DNA of 64,000 nt from CAVTWY01 sp963738575 (GTDB lineage Bacteria; Pseudomonadota; Gammaproteobacteria; Burkholderiales; Burkholderiaceae_C). A program made the translations under genes and the position numbers. The DNA lies in NCBI GenBank assembly GCA_963738575.1, contig CAVTWY010000004.1, forward strand, positions 868,001 through 932,000, read 5' to 3'. Of this stretch, positions 8,071-16,002 are shown piece by piece (within the stretch, counting starts at the first letter, position 1; each line of letters opens with the position of its first letter). Under the pieces are notes generated by a model. That model was not told the origin of the DNA. It saw nothing but the letters and a program-made list of their open reading frames with translations, and searched no databases.

Positions 8071-8763
8071 TCAGGTGTCAAGCGAGTCGTTTGGCGGCTC
8101 GCTTGGCAGCGCACGGTCTTTGTTACGTCGTTTGGCGATGCCGTAGACCATCACCAAGCCCAGCGCCAAAAGTGCAAAGGTGGAAGGCTCAGGCACGGCC
8201 GCCACACTGGGTTCAAAGATGCTGATGCCCGTCGGCATGCCCGACACAAACACGCCGATGATATTTGGCGGTAGGCCCGGGAGCACCAAGGGCGACCCCG
8301 TGAGGCTACGCGAATCAAAAACTGAGACGCTGCCCGATAGGTTGTCGGCCGTGGCATTGTTTCCCAAGAGCAGTGAGCGGGTGCCAGTGCCAGAAAAATA
8401 AATCAATGCAGCCTCATGATTGATCTGCACCAGGCTGCTTTCACTGAAGGAGCGGTCAAGCGAAACAGTGACCGATGAATCGAGTGGCAACCCGTCGTCG
8501 CGGTAGGTGTAGTTGAAAGTTCCGCCAACGTAGACGGTTCCGCCTCCAAACAGCGCTGTAAAGTATTGTGGCTCCGTGCAGGTGCCCATCGTCACCGGGG
8601 CGCTCCCCTGCTGATAGCCGCAGGAGACGTCGCTCCAGAAGTATTCAAGCGTTACTTTGCTCAGTGCGTCGTTGCCTGCCCCAGCCGCCTGCGCCGGCGC
8701 TGCAAGCAGCGTCACCGCCAAGGCCAATGCACCGCAAAGTGAAGAAGCGAATTTGAGCCGCAT
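8071..8763 (-). CDS. PEP-CTERM sorting-domain protein
   Basis: A 230-residue exported protein. A signal peptide (basic start, then LALAVTLLAAPAQA) is followed by a beta-rich region without a recognised domain. At the C-terminus VPEPSTFALLALGLVMVYGIAKRR has the PEP motif, one membrane helix and a basic cluster, the tripartite signal that exosortase recognises. About 15 further residues follow the basic cluster, whereas most PEP-CTERM proteins stop there. Such proteins are usually cell-surface or biofilm components in bacteria that make exopolysaccharide. No exosortase gene lies in this window. Confidence 0.85.
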   Translation of the reverse strand: MRLKFASSLCGALALAVTLLAAPAQAAGAGNDALSKVTLEYFWSDVSCGYQQGSAPVTMGTCTEPQYFTALFGGGTVYVGGTFNYTYRDDGLPLDSSVTVSLDRSFSESSLVQINHEAALIYFSGTGTRSLLLGNNATADNLSGSVSVFDSRSLTGSPLVLPGLPPNIIGVFVSGMPTGISIFEPSVAAVPEPSTFALLALGLVMVYGIAKRRNKDRALPSEPPNDSLDT

Positions 8764-8831
8764 GGTGTCCGCCGTTTTGAGTGACCATGGGCCATCCTAT
8801 GCACGCGCATGCAGACCTGCATTGCGCTGGA

Positions 8832-9620
8832 TCAAGAGGCAGGTTGCACCACCGTGGGCGCCCGGCCCAAATGCATGCCCGAGTCCAACAAAATGAGCTC
8901 ACCCGTGACGGTGCGGGCGCCGTCGACAAGCCAGACCACCGCTTCGGCAACGTCTTCAGCGGTGCAGGCCTTGCCAAGCGGGGTGGCGGCTTCGTACTGG
9001 GCCTTGAGCTTTTGGTAGTTGTCAGCGCCGATGCCGTCGGTAAACCAGCGCGTGGTGATGAGACCCGGGCACACGGCGTTGACGCGGATGTCGGGCGCCA
9101 GGGCCCGCGCCAGATGCAAGGTTAGTGCGTTGAGCGCGCCCTTGGAAGCGACGTAGGCCACCGAAGAGCCAATGCCCAACGCGCCAGCGATGGACGACAC
9201 GTTGACGATGGCGCCTTGCGCCGCCTTGAGGTGAGGGGTGCAGGCGCGCACCATGTTGAATGCACCCACCACGTTGACGCCCAGGATCTTGTGAAAAGTC
9301 TCGGCGTCCACGGCGTCCCAGTTGGCCGAGCCCGCAAACGACGTGATGCCAGCGTTGTTGACCAAGGCGTCGATGCGACCCCAGCGCCCCGTGGCCAAGG
9401 TGGCCATGTTTTGGCAAGCGGCGTCGTCTGCCACGTCGCCAGCCACCAGCAAGGTGTCAGCGCCAGCGGCGCGGCAGGCCGCTTCTGACGCATGGGCCTC
9501 GCTCGCGCTTTTGCTGTAGTTGATCATCACGTTGTACCCACGCTGTGCCAGCGACAGCGCCACGGCGGCACCCACGCCGGTGCCTGAGCCGGTGATGAGC
9601 GCTACTTTCTTGTCAACCAT
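8832..9620 (-). CDS. SDR-family oxidoreductase (FabG-like)
   Basis: A 262-residue classical short-chain dehydrogenase. The N-terminal dinucleotide motif is GSGTGVGA (around residue 11), followed by NNAG (around 88), the catalytic Ser in NVSSIAG, and YVASK (Tyr and Lys of the active site, around 155). After this come the NAVCPG segment and the C-terminal TGELILLDSG. The substrate is not evident. It is likely NAD(P)-dependent and cytoplasmic, as is usual. The neighbours (a PEP-CTERM protein and a CsgG-like protein, same strand) give no pathway context. Confidence 0.9.
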   Translation of the reverse strand: MVDKKVALITGSGTGVGAAVALSLAQRGYNVMINYSKSASEAHASEAACRAAGADTLLVAGDVADDAACQNMATLATGRWGRIDALVNNAGITSFAGSANWDAVDAETFHKILGVNVVGAFNMVRACTPHLKAAQGAIVNVSSIAGALGIGSSVAYVASKGALNALTLHLARALAPDIRVNAVCPGLITTRWFTDGIGADNYQKLKAQYEAATPLGKACTAEDVAEAVVWLVDGARTVTGELILLDSGMHLGRAPTVVQPAS

Positions 9621-9712
9621 GGCGTGTTCACCTTCCCATGCCTTGCGCTTCGATGAACGCTGACTATCGTTGGCGCGGGGCGGCGACGGCGCGCGCCAAC
9701 CACAACCTCAGG

Positions 9713-10927
9713 CTACCGCGCGCGTTGCCCTTTGAACGTTCCCAGCCCGTTGCCGTCCAGCGTGCGCCACGTACCGTTGACCGCACCGGTTTGAGGGTCA
9801 ATCACGCCACCAAACTGGGCCGAGCTTTGGCCTTGGCTGGACATCACGATGGCGCCGTTTCTAGCCACCATGCCCGAGATGCTGAACGACTGCCCTTTGG
9901 TGTTTTGCCCGGTGCCCGAGATGCGGCCATCGTCTGTCACGGTGACGGCAAAGATGCCGGAGTCGGCGCCCTCAAAAGAGCCGGTGAAGGGTGCGACCAA
10001 CGCATCGGGAAAGCCACCACCACTGCCGCCTCGTTGTGCCGACGGCATCGCCATGGGCGCGGCTTGCTGCTGGGTCTGCACCACCACCACCGGTGCCGCG
10101 TTTTGCACCGGCGCTACGGGCCTTGCCTGCCCCGTCGCCAGGGTGGCGCGGGCGGCGTTGTCAGTGGACGCCTGCACACTGTTGCGGGTGATAAATGGCT
10201 TGTCCTTCACCGCCTTGACGATCTTGTTGTAGTTGTCGAGCAGGCTGGCGGCAATCAGCTTGCCCTCAGGAGTTTTGGTGTAGCCGCCGCCCGTTGCCCA
10301 GCCCAGGCCGCCCCAGCCCCAGCCACCCACGCTGAAGTTCATGCGGGTGGCTTTGCCTTCAGCGCTTGCTACCTGAATACCCGAGCGCACGTCGGCCACG
10401 AGCAAGGTGGTTTCAGCCTCGCCAAACTTGACGCCGCCCACCACACCACCCAGCACGGCGCCAAGCGGCCCCACGCGGCCCAGCCAGCTGCCCACCGACC
10501 CGCCCACACCACCGGTGTCGCCCGAGAACTGCACGGCAGGTGTCATCACGAAGTCGGCCCCTTGCATTTGCCCACCGCCCACGTTGGAGCCCTGCTGCAA
10601 CATGCCGCTGTTGGCCAGGGCGCGCTCTTGCTGCATGTTTTGCATGGCGATGCCACGCTCCACGACGGCAAAGCAGCCCGACTCTTGGACCAGCATGCGC
10701 AGCATCGTCGACGGAGACCCCAGGCCGTAACGCCCCAAGCCCGCCATGGTGTGTTGCTGCGGCTCGGCCACGGCCAAGGTGCCCAGCTCTTTGTCGCATT
10801 TTTCAACGGTGGGGGCGCTGTCTTGGGCGTAGGCGCTGAGGGGGGCTGCAAAGCTGAGCAATGCGGCCACGGCTACCGATTGCCATGGGTGCGAAATAAG
10901 ACGTTGTGGAGTGGCTTTGGTCTGCAT
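9713..10927 (-). CDS. CsgG/HfaB-like secreted protein
   Basis: A 404-residue protein starting at the ATG at 10927, with AGAGG 7 bases upstream and a clear signal peptide (VAVAALLSFAAPLSAYAQ). An ATG-less extension to 11146 in the same frame is not credible. The body (residues about 45-230) matches the CsgG/curli-assembly superfamily: the GTLAVAEPQ start, MLRMLVQESGCFAVVERG, a Gln-rich helix, ADFVMTPAVQF, a Gly-rich stretch and TTLLVADVRSG. The C-terminal part has a Pro/Gln-rich linker and a beta-rich domain with GTGQNTKGQSFSISG. No lipobox is seen, unlike CsgG itself. No curli genes are nearby. It could be a periplasmic or outer-membrane assembly factor; the family call is good, the function open. 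Confidence 0.75.
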   Translation of the reverse strand: MQTKATPQRLISHPWQSVAVAALLSFAAPLSAYAQDSAPTVEKCDKELGTLAVAEPQQHTMAGLGRYGLGSPSTMLRMLVQESGCFAVVERGIAMQNMQQERALANSGMLQQGSNVGGGQMQGADFVMTPAVQFSGDTGGVGGSVGSWLGRVGPLGAVLGGVVGGVKFGEAETTLLVADVRSGIQVASAEGKATRMNFSVGGWGWGGLGWATGGGYTKTPEGKLIAASLLDNYNKIVKAVKDKPFITRNSVQASTDNAARATLATGQARPVAPVQNAAPVVVVQTQQQAAPMAMPSAQRGGSGGGFPDALVAPFTGSFEGADSGIFAVTVTDDGRISGTGQNTKGQSFSISGMVARNGAIVMSSQGQSSAQFGGVIDPQTGAVNGTWRTLDGNGLGTFKGQRAR

Positions 10928-11176
10928 GAGGTGTCCTCTTGATCGTGCGCCAATTACACCTTCAAATGAGCGTTTTAACAACCCGCACGCATGGGTGTGA
11001 CGGGCCTTTTGCCCAAGGGTGCACGCAGGACGAAGGTGGGCCAAGCGGCCTCGGGGAAACCAAGGACGACGCGAACAGCGCGCCGCTTTAGCGCGACCAG
11101 CAGTCGCCGCGGCCGGCCGACGCACTAGATGCGCTGCCCGCAGCACCTGGGCGGTGCGCTTGTGGTCGCCGACACG

Positions 11177-12115
11177 TCAACGTGCAGTCACGCGTGCTGC
11201 TCGAGTAGCCGGGACGGACCAGACACCGAAGTGATCCTTCAGGGCCTGCGTGAAGCGCTCACGGCCATGGCTGCGGCGCTCGAGCAAGCCGACGTGCCTC
11301 TCCACCGTCATGCGCGGCAGCGTCACGATACGCAGCGCCTTGTCGCGACTCCAGCGCAGGTTGGCCAGCTGCGGCACGATGGCGATGCCGAAGCCCTGGC
11401 GCACCAGCTCGACGATGGCCTCCACCGAGTTGAGCTCAAGGCCTTCAACCACCGTCGCGCCGCACTGCGCCAGCGCCTCATTCACCAAGTGGCCGGTCCA
11501 GGTGCGGCGGTCGAAGCGCATGAACGAGCACTTCGCCAGCATTTGCAGTGGCGAGGCTGGCAGCACGAAGTGCGGCCGTGTGGGCACGATCAGCACCATC
11601 GGCTCGCGGTACAGCGGTGTCCACACCAGCGAGGCCGGCAGTCGGGCAGGTGGCTGGGTAACCACTGCGGCATCGAGCTCGCCACGCTCGACGCGCGTCA
11701 TGAAGTCGGCCGACTGCCCGGCGAACAGGGTGACCTCCAAGGAGGGGTGGCGCCGCTTGAGCGTCCACAGCGCGTCGGCAAAGGCCCCCATCAGCGCCGA
11801 TACCAACGCCCCCATCACCACGGTGCCGCCGAGCTCGTCGCCCTCGGGTCGCACCTGGAGCTGCTGCCAGCGCTCGACCAAGTCTTTCACCACGGGCACG
11901 CGCCGACGCCCTTCTGGGTTGAGCACCACGGCGCGCGCGCTGCGGTCGAACAGCGCCACGCCGAGCTCGTCTTCCAGCGCGCGCATCTGCAGGCCCACCG
12001 CAGCGGCCGTCAGGCCCACCTCCTGGCCGGCGGCGGAAAAGCTGCCCAGGCGCGCACTGGCCAGGAAGGTCTGCAGGATGCGGATAGACGCCATGTTCGG
12101 GTTTCTACTCGTCAA
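11177..12115 (-). CDS. LysR-family transcriptional regulator
   Basis: A 312-residue LysR regulator. The N-terminal winged helix (residues about 8-66) reads RILQTFLASARLGSFSAAGQEVGLTAAAVGLQMRALE, followed by an effector-binding domain with the usual GFGIAIVPQLA segment. A start at Met8 (12094) is equally plausible. It is transcribed divergently from the receptor-adh-sdh-fum operon at 12227 across a 111-base gap, the classic arrangement for a LysR activator of a catabolic operon. The inducer is probably a substrate or intermediate of that pathway. Its codon use, rich in CTG and CGC, matches the operon rather than the upstream neighbours. Confidence 0.93.
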   Translation of the reverse strand: MTSRNPNMASIRILQTFLASARLGSFSAAGQEVGLTAAAVGLQMRALEDELGVALFDRSARAVVLNPEGRRRVPVVKDLVERWQQLQVRPEGDELGGTVVMGALVSALMGAFADALWTLKRRHPSLEVTLFAGQSADFMTRVERGELDAAVVTQPPARLPASLVWTPLYREPMVLIVPTRPHFVLPASPLQMLAKCSFMRFDRRTWTGHLVNEALAQCGATVVEGLELNSVEAIVELVRQGFGIAIVPQLANLRWSRDKALRIVTLPRMTVERHVGLLERRSHGRERFTQALKDHFGVWSVPATRAARVTAR

Positions 12116-12154
12116 GCTAAAGCGTTGCTTGCTCTCAGTGACAGAAAGACTTGC

Positions 12155-12183
12155 TTGCGCTTGGGCTCGCCGAAGTCTATCCT
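12155..12183 (+). promoter_or_regulatory. Candidate promoter of the sdh-fum catabolic operon
   Basis: TTGCGC (12155-12160) and TATCCT (12178-12183) are separated by exactly 17 bases and lie 44 bases before the ATG of the first operon gene. Both hexamers are imperfect, as expected for a promoter needing a LysR activator. The divergent LysR gene starts at 12115, so its binding site should lie in or just upstream of this stretch. Confidence 0.35.
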
Positions 12184-12226
12184 CATTGGCTGACTGTGAG
12201 CGCTACCCCACCGAACGGAGATTCTC

Positions 12227-13273
12227 ATGAAGACGACGGCCCGATTGGCTCTAACCGCATTGATCGCCTCCCTCCTCCCCTTCGGAGCCCAGGCGCAGGC
12301 TCTCACGGAGATCAAGGTTAGCTACCAACCGGCCTTGTACTGGGCCTTGCCCTTCTACATCGCCAGCGAAAAGGGCTGGTGGGCAGAACTGGGATTGAAG
12401 CCGGTGTACAGCACCTTTCCAGCCGGCGTGCCGCAGATCGCGGCGGCCGCCTCCAAGAGCTGGGATGTGGGGGGTACGGGATCGGTGCCCGCCGTGCTGG
12501 GCCATGTGCGCTTTGGCATCAAGACCATCGGCATCTCCAACGATGAGTCGGCCGGCAACGCGCTGTTGGTCCGCAAAGAAGCGGCCGACAAGTTTGCGAA
12601 GGACCCTGCTTCGATCAAGGGTCAAACGGTCATGCTAACCGCAAACTCCACCGGCGATTACGCGGTGCAGTCCTGCCTGAAAAAGTGGGGCCTCGCCAAG
12701 GGCGACGTGACGATCAGGGCCATGGGCCAGTCCGAGATCATTTCAGCCATGGCGTCCGGCAATGGTGATCTGGGCGGCCTGTGGGCGCCCAACATTTACA
12801 CGCTCGAAGAGAAGGCTGGTGGACGTGTGTTGTGCTCTGGCAAGGACGCAGGCGTCACCATTCCGAGTGCGTTGATCGTGCGTGGCGAGTATGCCGAGCA
12901 GAACCCAGAGAACGTCGCCAAGTTTCTCGCCATCTACCTGCGCGCGTGGTCCTGGGCCAATGCCAACAAGACCGAGGCCATCGCCATGATGACCAAGTTC
13001 TATGAACAAGGTGGCGTGAGCATCAGTCAGGCCTCGATGCGCAAGGAGTTCGACACCCGGCCCACCTTCAATCTAGAGCAGCAGTTGGCCAACATGGACC
13101 GCCAGGGTGGCGCTTCCAAGATGGACAAGTGGTACGGCGACATCGCCGTGTTCATGCGTGGCAGCGGGGCGCTGCAGGCCGTGCCGGAGTCGGCCGAATA
13201 CATCACCGACGCCTTCATGAAGCGCGTTGCGGCCGACCCCAAACTGCGCGAGTTCGCCGCCCGTACGAAGTAA
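12227..13273 (+). CDS. Orphan ABC-type periplasmic receptor (SsuA/NrtA/TauA-like)
   Basis: A 348-residue receptor with a signal peptide (ALTALIASLLPFGAQAQA). The mature part follows the NitT/TauT receptor pattern: IKVSYQPALYWALPFYIASEKGWW, a GVPQIAAAASKSWDVGGTGSVPA binding-site block and a C-terminal helical lobe. It is the first gene of the operon, with a GGAG ribosome site. No ATPase or permease gene lies in the operon, so it must use a transporter encoded elsewhere or act as a sensor. The ligand is presumably an anion related to the pathway substrate. The assignment to the superfamily is sound; the ligand is unknown. Confidence 0.85.
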   Translation: MKTTARLALTALIASLLPFGAQAQALTEIKVSYQPALYWALPFYIASEKGWWAELGLKPVYSTFPAGVPQIAAAASKSWDVGGTGSVPAVLGHVRFGIKTIGISNDESAGNALLVRKEAADKFAKDPASIKGQTVMLTANSTGDYAVQSCLKKWGLAKGDVTIRAMGQSEIISAMASGNGDLGGLWAPNIYTLEEKAGGRVLCSGKDAGVTIPSALIVRGEYAEQNPENVAKFLAIYLRAWSWANANKTEAIAMMTKFYEQGGVSISQASMRKEFDTRPTFNLEQQLANMDRQGGASKMDKWYGDIAVFMRGSGALQAVPESAEYITDAFMKRVAADPKLREFAARTK

Positions 13274-13303
13274 GCCTCGCCAGGCGTCAACGCTCGCTGG
13301 TCC

Positions 13304-14452
13304 ATGGCCTACATCCGCTACCTAACAGACATCCATCTCGACTTCGGCGTCGTTGATCTGCTGGCGAGCGAATGTTCCCGCGTCGGCATCACCCGTCCGC
13401 TGATCGTGACCGATGCGGGCGTGCGCGCCGCAGGCGTGCTCGCCCAGGCCACGGCCGCACTTGCCAACCTGCCCCACGCGGTCTTCGACGGCACGCCGTC
13501 CAATCCGACGGAGGCGGGCGTTCGCGCTGCCGTGGCGCTGTTGCAGCGCGAGCGTTGCGATGGCCTGGTGGCGGTCGGCGGCGGCTCCAGCATCGACCTG
13601 GCCAAGGGCGTGGCCATCGCCGCCCGCCACGAGGGCCCGTTGAAGCACTACGCCACCATCGAAGGCGGAAGCCCGCGGATCACCGAGGCCGTCCTTCCGC
13701 TGATCGCCGTGCCGACCACGGCCGGCACCGGAAGCGAGGTGGCCCGCGGCTCGATTCTGATCGTCGACGACGGGCGCAAGCTGGGCTTTCACTCGTGGCA
13801 CTTGATGCCCCGCGCCGCGCTGCTCGACCCTGGCCTGACGCTGGGCCTGCCTGCCGCCCTGACGGCAGCCACCGGGCTGGATGCGATTGCGCATTGCATG
13901 GAGACCTTCATGGCCTCGGCGGTTAACCCGCCGGCCGACGGCATCGCCCTCGATGGCCTGGCGCGTGGCTGGGCGCACATTGAGCGCGCCACGCGCGACG
14001 GCCAGGACCGCGAGGCCCGCTGGAACATGATGAGCGCCAGCATGCAAGGCGCCATGGCGTTCCAGAAGGGCTTGGGCTGCGTGCATTCGCTCAGCCACAG
14101 CCTGGGCGGCGTGAATCCCCGGCTGCATCACGGCACCTTGAATGCCCTGTTCCTGCCGGCGGTGATCCGCTTCAATGCCATGGCCGACTCGGTGCGGCGC
14201 GAGCGTCGCCTGCAACGCATGGCGCACGCGATGGGCCTTGATGCTTGCGGCGACGACGGTGTCGAGCTAGCTGAGGCCCTGCAGGCGCTGAACCAACGGC
14301 TGAACCTGCCGACCGGCCTGGCTGCACTGGGCGTGACCGAGAGCGACTTCGACCGCGTTATCGATGGTGCGCTGGCCGACCATTGCCACAAGACCAACCC
14401 GCGCGAGGCGACGCGCGAGCAATACCGCATGTTGCTCTTGGAGTCGATGTGA
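13304..14452 (+). CDS. Iron-containing alcohol dehydrogenase
   Basis: A 382-residue member of the type III (Fe-dependent) alcohol dehydrogenase family. The NAD-binding GGGSSIDLAKG motif is near residue 95 and PTTAGTGSE near 140. The metal ligands are present in the family pattern: Asp and His in GLDAIAHCMETF, His in VHSLSHSLGG, and His in LHHGTLNA. Such enzymes oxidise primary alcohols or reduce semialdehydes; relatives include 4-hydroxybutyrate dehydrogenase and maleylacetate reductase. Position between the receptor and the sdh genes suggests it makes or consumes an alcohol/semialdehyde form of a dicarboxylate. It overlaps the iron-sulfur subunit gene by four bases. Confidence 0.92.
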   Translation: MAYIRYLTDIHLDFGVVDLLASECSRVGITRPLIVTDAGVRAAGVLAQATAALANLPHAVFDGTPSNPTEAGVRAAVALLQRERCDGLVAVGGGSSIDLAKGVAIAARHEGPLKHYATIEGGSPRITEAVLPLIAVPTTAGTGSEVARGSILIVDDGRKLGFHSWHLMPRAALLDPGLTLGLPAALTAATGLDAIAHCMETFMASAVNPPADGIALDGLARGWAHIERATRDGQDREARWNMMSASMQGAMAFQKGLGCVHSLSHSLGGVNPRLHHGTLNALFLPAVIRFNAMADSVRRERRLQRMAHAMGLDACGDDGVELAEALQALNQRLNLPTGLAALGVTESDFDRVIDGALADHCHKTNPREATREQYRMLLLESM

Positions 14453-15192
14453 GCGTTTCGGGCACCATCGACAACAAGACCCTTCAAGTGCGCATTTGGC
14501 GCGGCGGCGACGACGGCGGCCGCTTTGTCGATTACAGCGTGCCGCGCCAGGACAGCCAGACCGTGCTGGACGTGGTCACGCACGTGCAGCGGGTGCTGGA
14601 CCCGACGCTGTCGTACCGCTTCGCGTGCCGCGTGGGCATGTGCGGCTCGTGCGCGATGACGGTCAACGGGCAGGCGCGTTGGAGCTGCCGCACCCATGTG
14701 GCCAAGGTGGCGGGCGGCGACGGCGTGCTCGAGATCGCACCGCTGGCCAATCTGCCAGTGGTGAAGGATCTGGCCACCGACATGAGTGGGTTCTTTGACA
14801 AGTGGGCGCGTGCGCGCGGTCGCTTCCACGGCACGCAGACACGGCATGACGACTTCGCGCGGGTGTCGCCCGACACACCCGAGCGCCGGGCAGCCAACGC
14901 TGGCATCGAGTGCATCGGCTGTGCGGTGTGCTACAGCTCATGCGACGTGGTGCAATGGCGGCCCGACTTCCTGGGGCCGGCGGCGCTGAACCGCGCATGG
15001 ACGCTGGTCAACGATGTGCGCGACACCGAACGCGCCGAGCGATTGCGCGCCGTGGCCGGCGACGCTGGCTGCCACAGCTGCCACACGCAGGGCTCGTGCA
15101 CCGAGCGCTGCCCCAAAGGCATCGCGCCGACGATCGCCATCGCCGGCCTCAAACGCACCGTGGCCCGCGCGGCCGTGAAGGGGGAGCTGTGA
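14449..15192 (+). CDS. Succinate dehydrogenase/fumarate reductase iron-sulfur subunit (SdhB-like)
   Basis: A 247-residue electron-transfer subunit. The N-terminal ferredoxin domain has CRVGMCGSC plus a later Cys for the [2Fe-2S] centre (C-x4-C-x2-C-x11-C). The C-terminal domain has CIGCAVCYSSC and CHTQGSCTERCPKG, which supply the ligands of the [4Fe-4S] and [3Fe-4S] centres; one extra Cys sits three residues ahead of the second cluster. The GTG start overlaps the dehydrogenase stop (GTGA), and the 3' end overlaps the next subunit in the same way, so translation is coupled. It is separated from its catalytic partner (18484-20214) by five genes, unlike a housekeeping sdhCDAB operon. Confidence 0.92.
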   Translation: MSVSGTIDNKTLQVRIWRGGDDGGRFVDYSVPRQDSQTVLDVVTHVQRVLDPTLSYRFACRVGMCGSCAMTVNGQARWSCRTHVAKVAGGDGVLEIAPLANLPVVKDLATDMSGFFDKWARARGRFHGTQTRHDDFARVSPDTPERRAANAGIECIGCAVCYSSCDVVQWRPDFLGPAALNRAWTLVNDVRDTERAERLRAVAGDAGCHSCHTQGSCTERCPKGIAPTIAIAGLKRTVARAAVKGEL

Positions 15193-15599
15193 GCGTCAAC
15201 GCCCGCCCCACACGCGACGGCGCAGCCCAGCCAGCGTCCGACGCCACGCTGCGCTACGCGAACGCGCAGGCGCGGCGCTGGTACTGGCAGCGCATCAGCG
15301 CAATGGTGCTGGCGGTCTGTGTCGTGCTGCACCTGGGCGGCATGATCTGGGCCGTGCGAGGCGGCCTGGGCGCGGCCGAGATCCTGGCGCGCACGCAGGG
15401 CAACGTGCTGTTTGCAGCCTTCTATGCCGTCTTTGTATTGGCGTGTGCCGTTCATGTGCCGATCGGGCTTGTGTCGATTGCGCGCGAGTGGTGGGGCTGG
15501 GCGCCCGCCGCCGCCGCATGGTTTGCGCGCGGGGTCACGGCCGCGCTGGTCTTGTTGGGGCTGCGCGCGGTGTGGGGCGTTTACGCGCCTGGCGCCTGA
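15189..15599 (+). CDS. Succinate dehydrogenase-type membrane anchor subunit (first)
   Basis: A 136-residue membrane protein starting at the GTG that overlaps the stop of the iron-sulfur gene. Three hydrophobic helices are visible: ISAMVLAVCVVLHLGGMIW, VLFAAFYAVFVLACAVHVPIGL and a C-terminal VTAALVLLGLRAVWGVY. The histidines in the first and second helices (VVLHLG and CAVHVP) are placed like heme b ligands of Sdh/Frd anchors. The sequence is divergent from housekeeping SdhC, so the call rests on topology, His placement and operon position. It would anchor the complex in the inner membrane and pass electrons to quinone. Confidence 0.75.
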   Translation: MSVNARPTRDGAAQPASDATLRYANAQARRWYWQRISAMVLAVCVVLHLGGMIWAVRGGLGAAEILARTQGNVLFAAFYAVFVLACAVHVPIGLVSIAREWWGWAPAAAAWFARGVTAALVLLGLRAVWGVYAPGA

Positions 15600-15615
15600 G
15601 CTTGAAGGGCCGTTC

Positions 15616-15969
15616 ATGAGGCAAATCGACCGCCGCGCCCACGCCCACCGTTCGTGGTGGGCCTTCTGGCTGCACCGGGTGTCGGGCCTGCTGCTGGCGC
15701 TGTTTCTGCCGCTGCACTTCCTGGCGCTGAGCCAAGCGCTCGCGGGGCCGGCGGCGCTGGAGGGCTTTCTGCGGTTCGCCGACGCGCCACTGGTGAAGGT
15801 GGCCGAATGGGGATTGGTCACGCTGCTGGCGCTGCACCTGACGGGAGGCGTGCGGCTGCTGCTGATCGAGTTCGGCCGCGCCTCCGACCTGCGCAAGAAC
15901 TGGATCGCCGGCGGCACCGGCGTGGCCACCGCTGTCGGGCTGGCTTTCGCGCTGGCGCTCTTTACCTAA
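15616..15969 (+). CDS. Succinate dehydrogenase-type membrane anchor subunit (second)
   Basis: A 117-residue membrane protein with three helices. Its WAFWLHRVSGLLLALFLPLHF segment carries the HR-x-SG motif typical of cytochrome b556-type SdhC proteins, and LLALHLTGGVRLLLIE carries the second His. Together with the previous subunit there are enough helix-borne histidines for two b hemes, as in type A or B quinone oxidoreductases, but heme number cannot be set from sequence alone. The ATG at 15616 follows the previous stop by 16 bases. Confidence 0.8.
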   Translation: MRQIDRRAHAHRSWWAFWLHRVSGLLLALFLPLHFLALSQALAGPAALEGFLRFADAPLVKVAEWGLVTLLALHLTGGVRLLLIEFGRASDLRKNWIAGGTGVATAVGLAFALALFT

Positions 15970-16002
15970 CCATCTCGTAGACGACCTTCAGGAGACAAGG
16001 CC

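Noticed and set aside
9638..10942. 434-codon plus-strand frame opposite the CsgG-like gene
   Set aside because: Low-complexity, His- and Ala-rich antisense frame with no motif.
10928..11146. N-terminal extension of the CsgG-like protein
   Set aside because: The extra 73 residues are Arg-rich and precede a perfect signal peptide with its own ribosome site at 10927.
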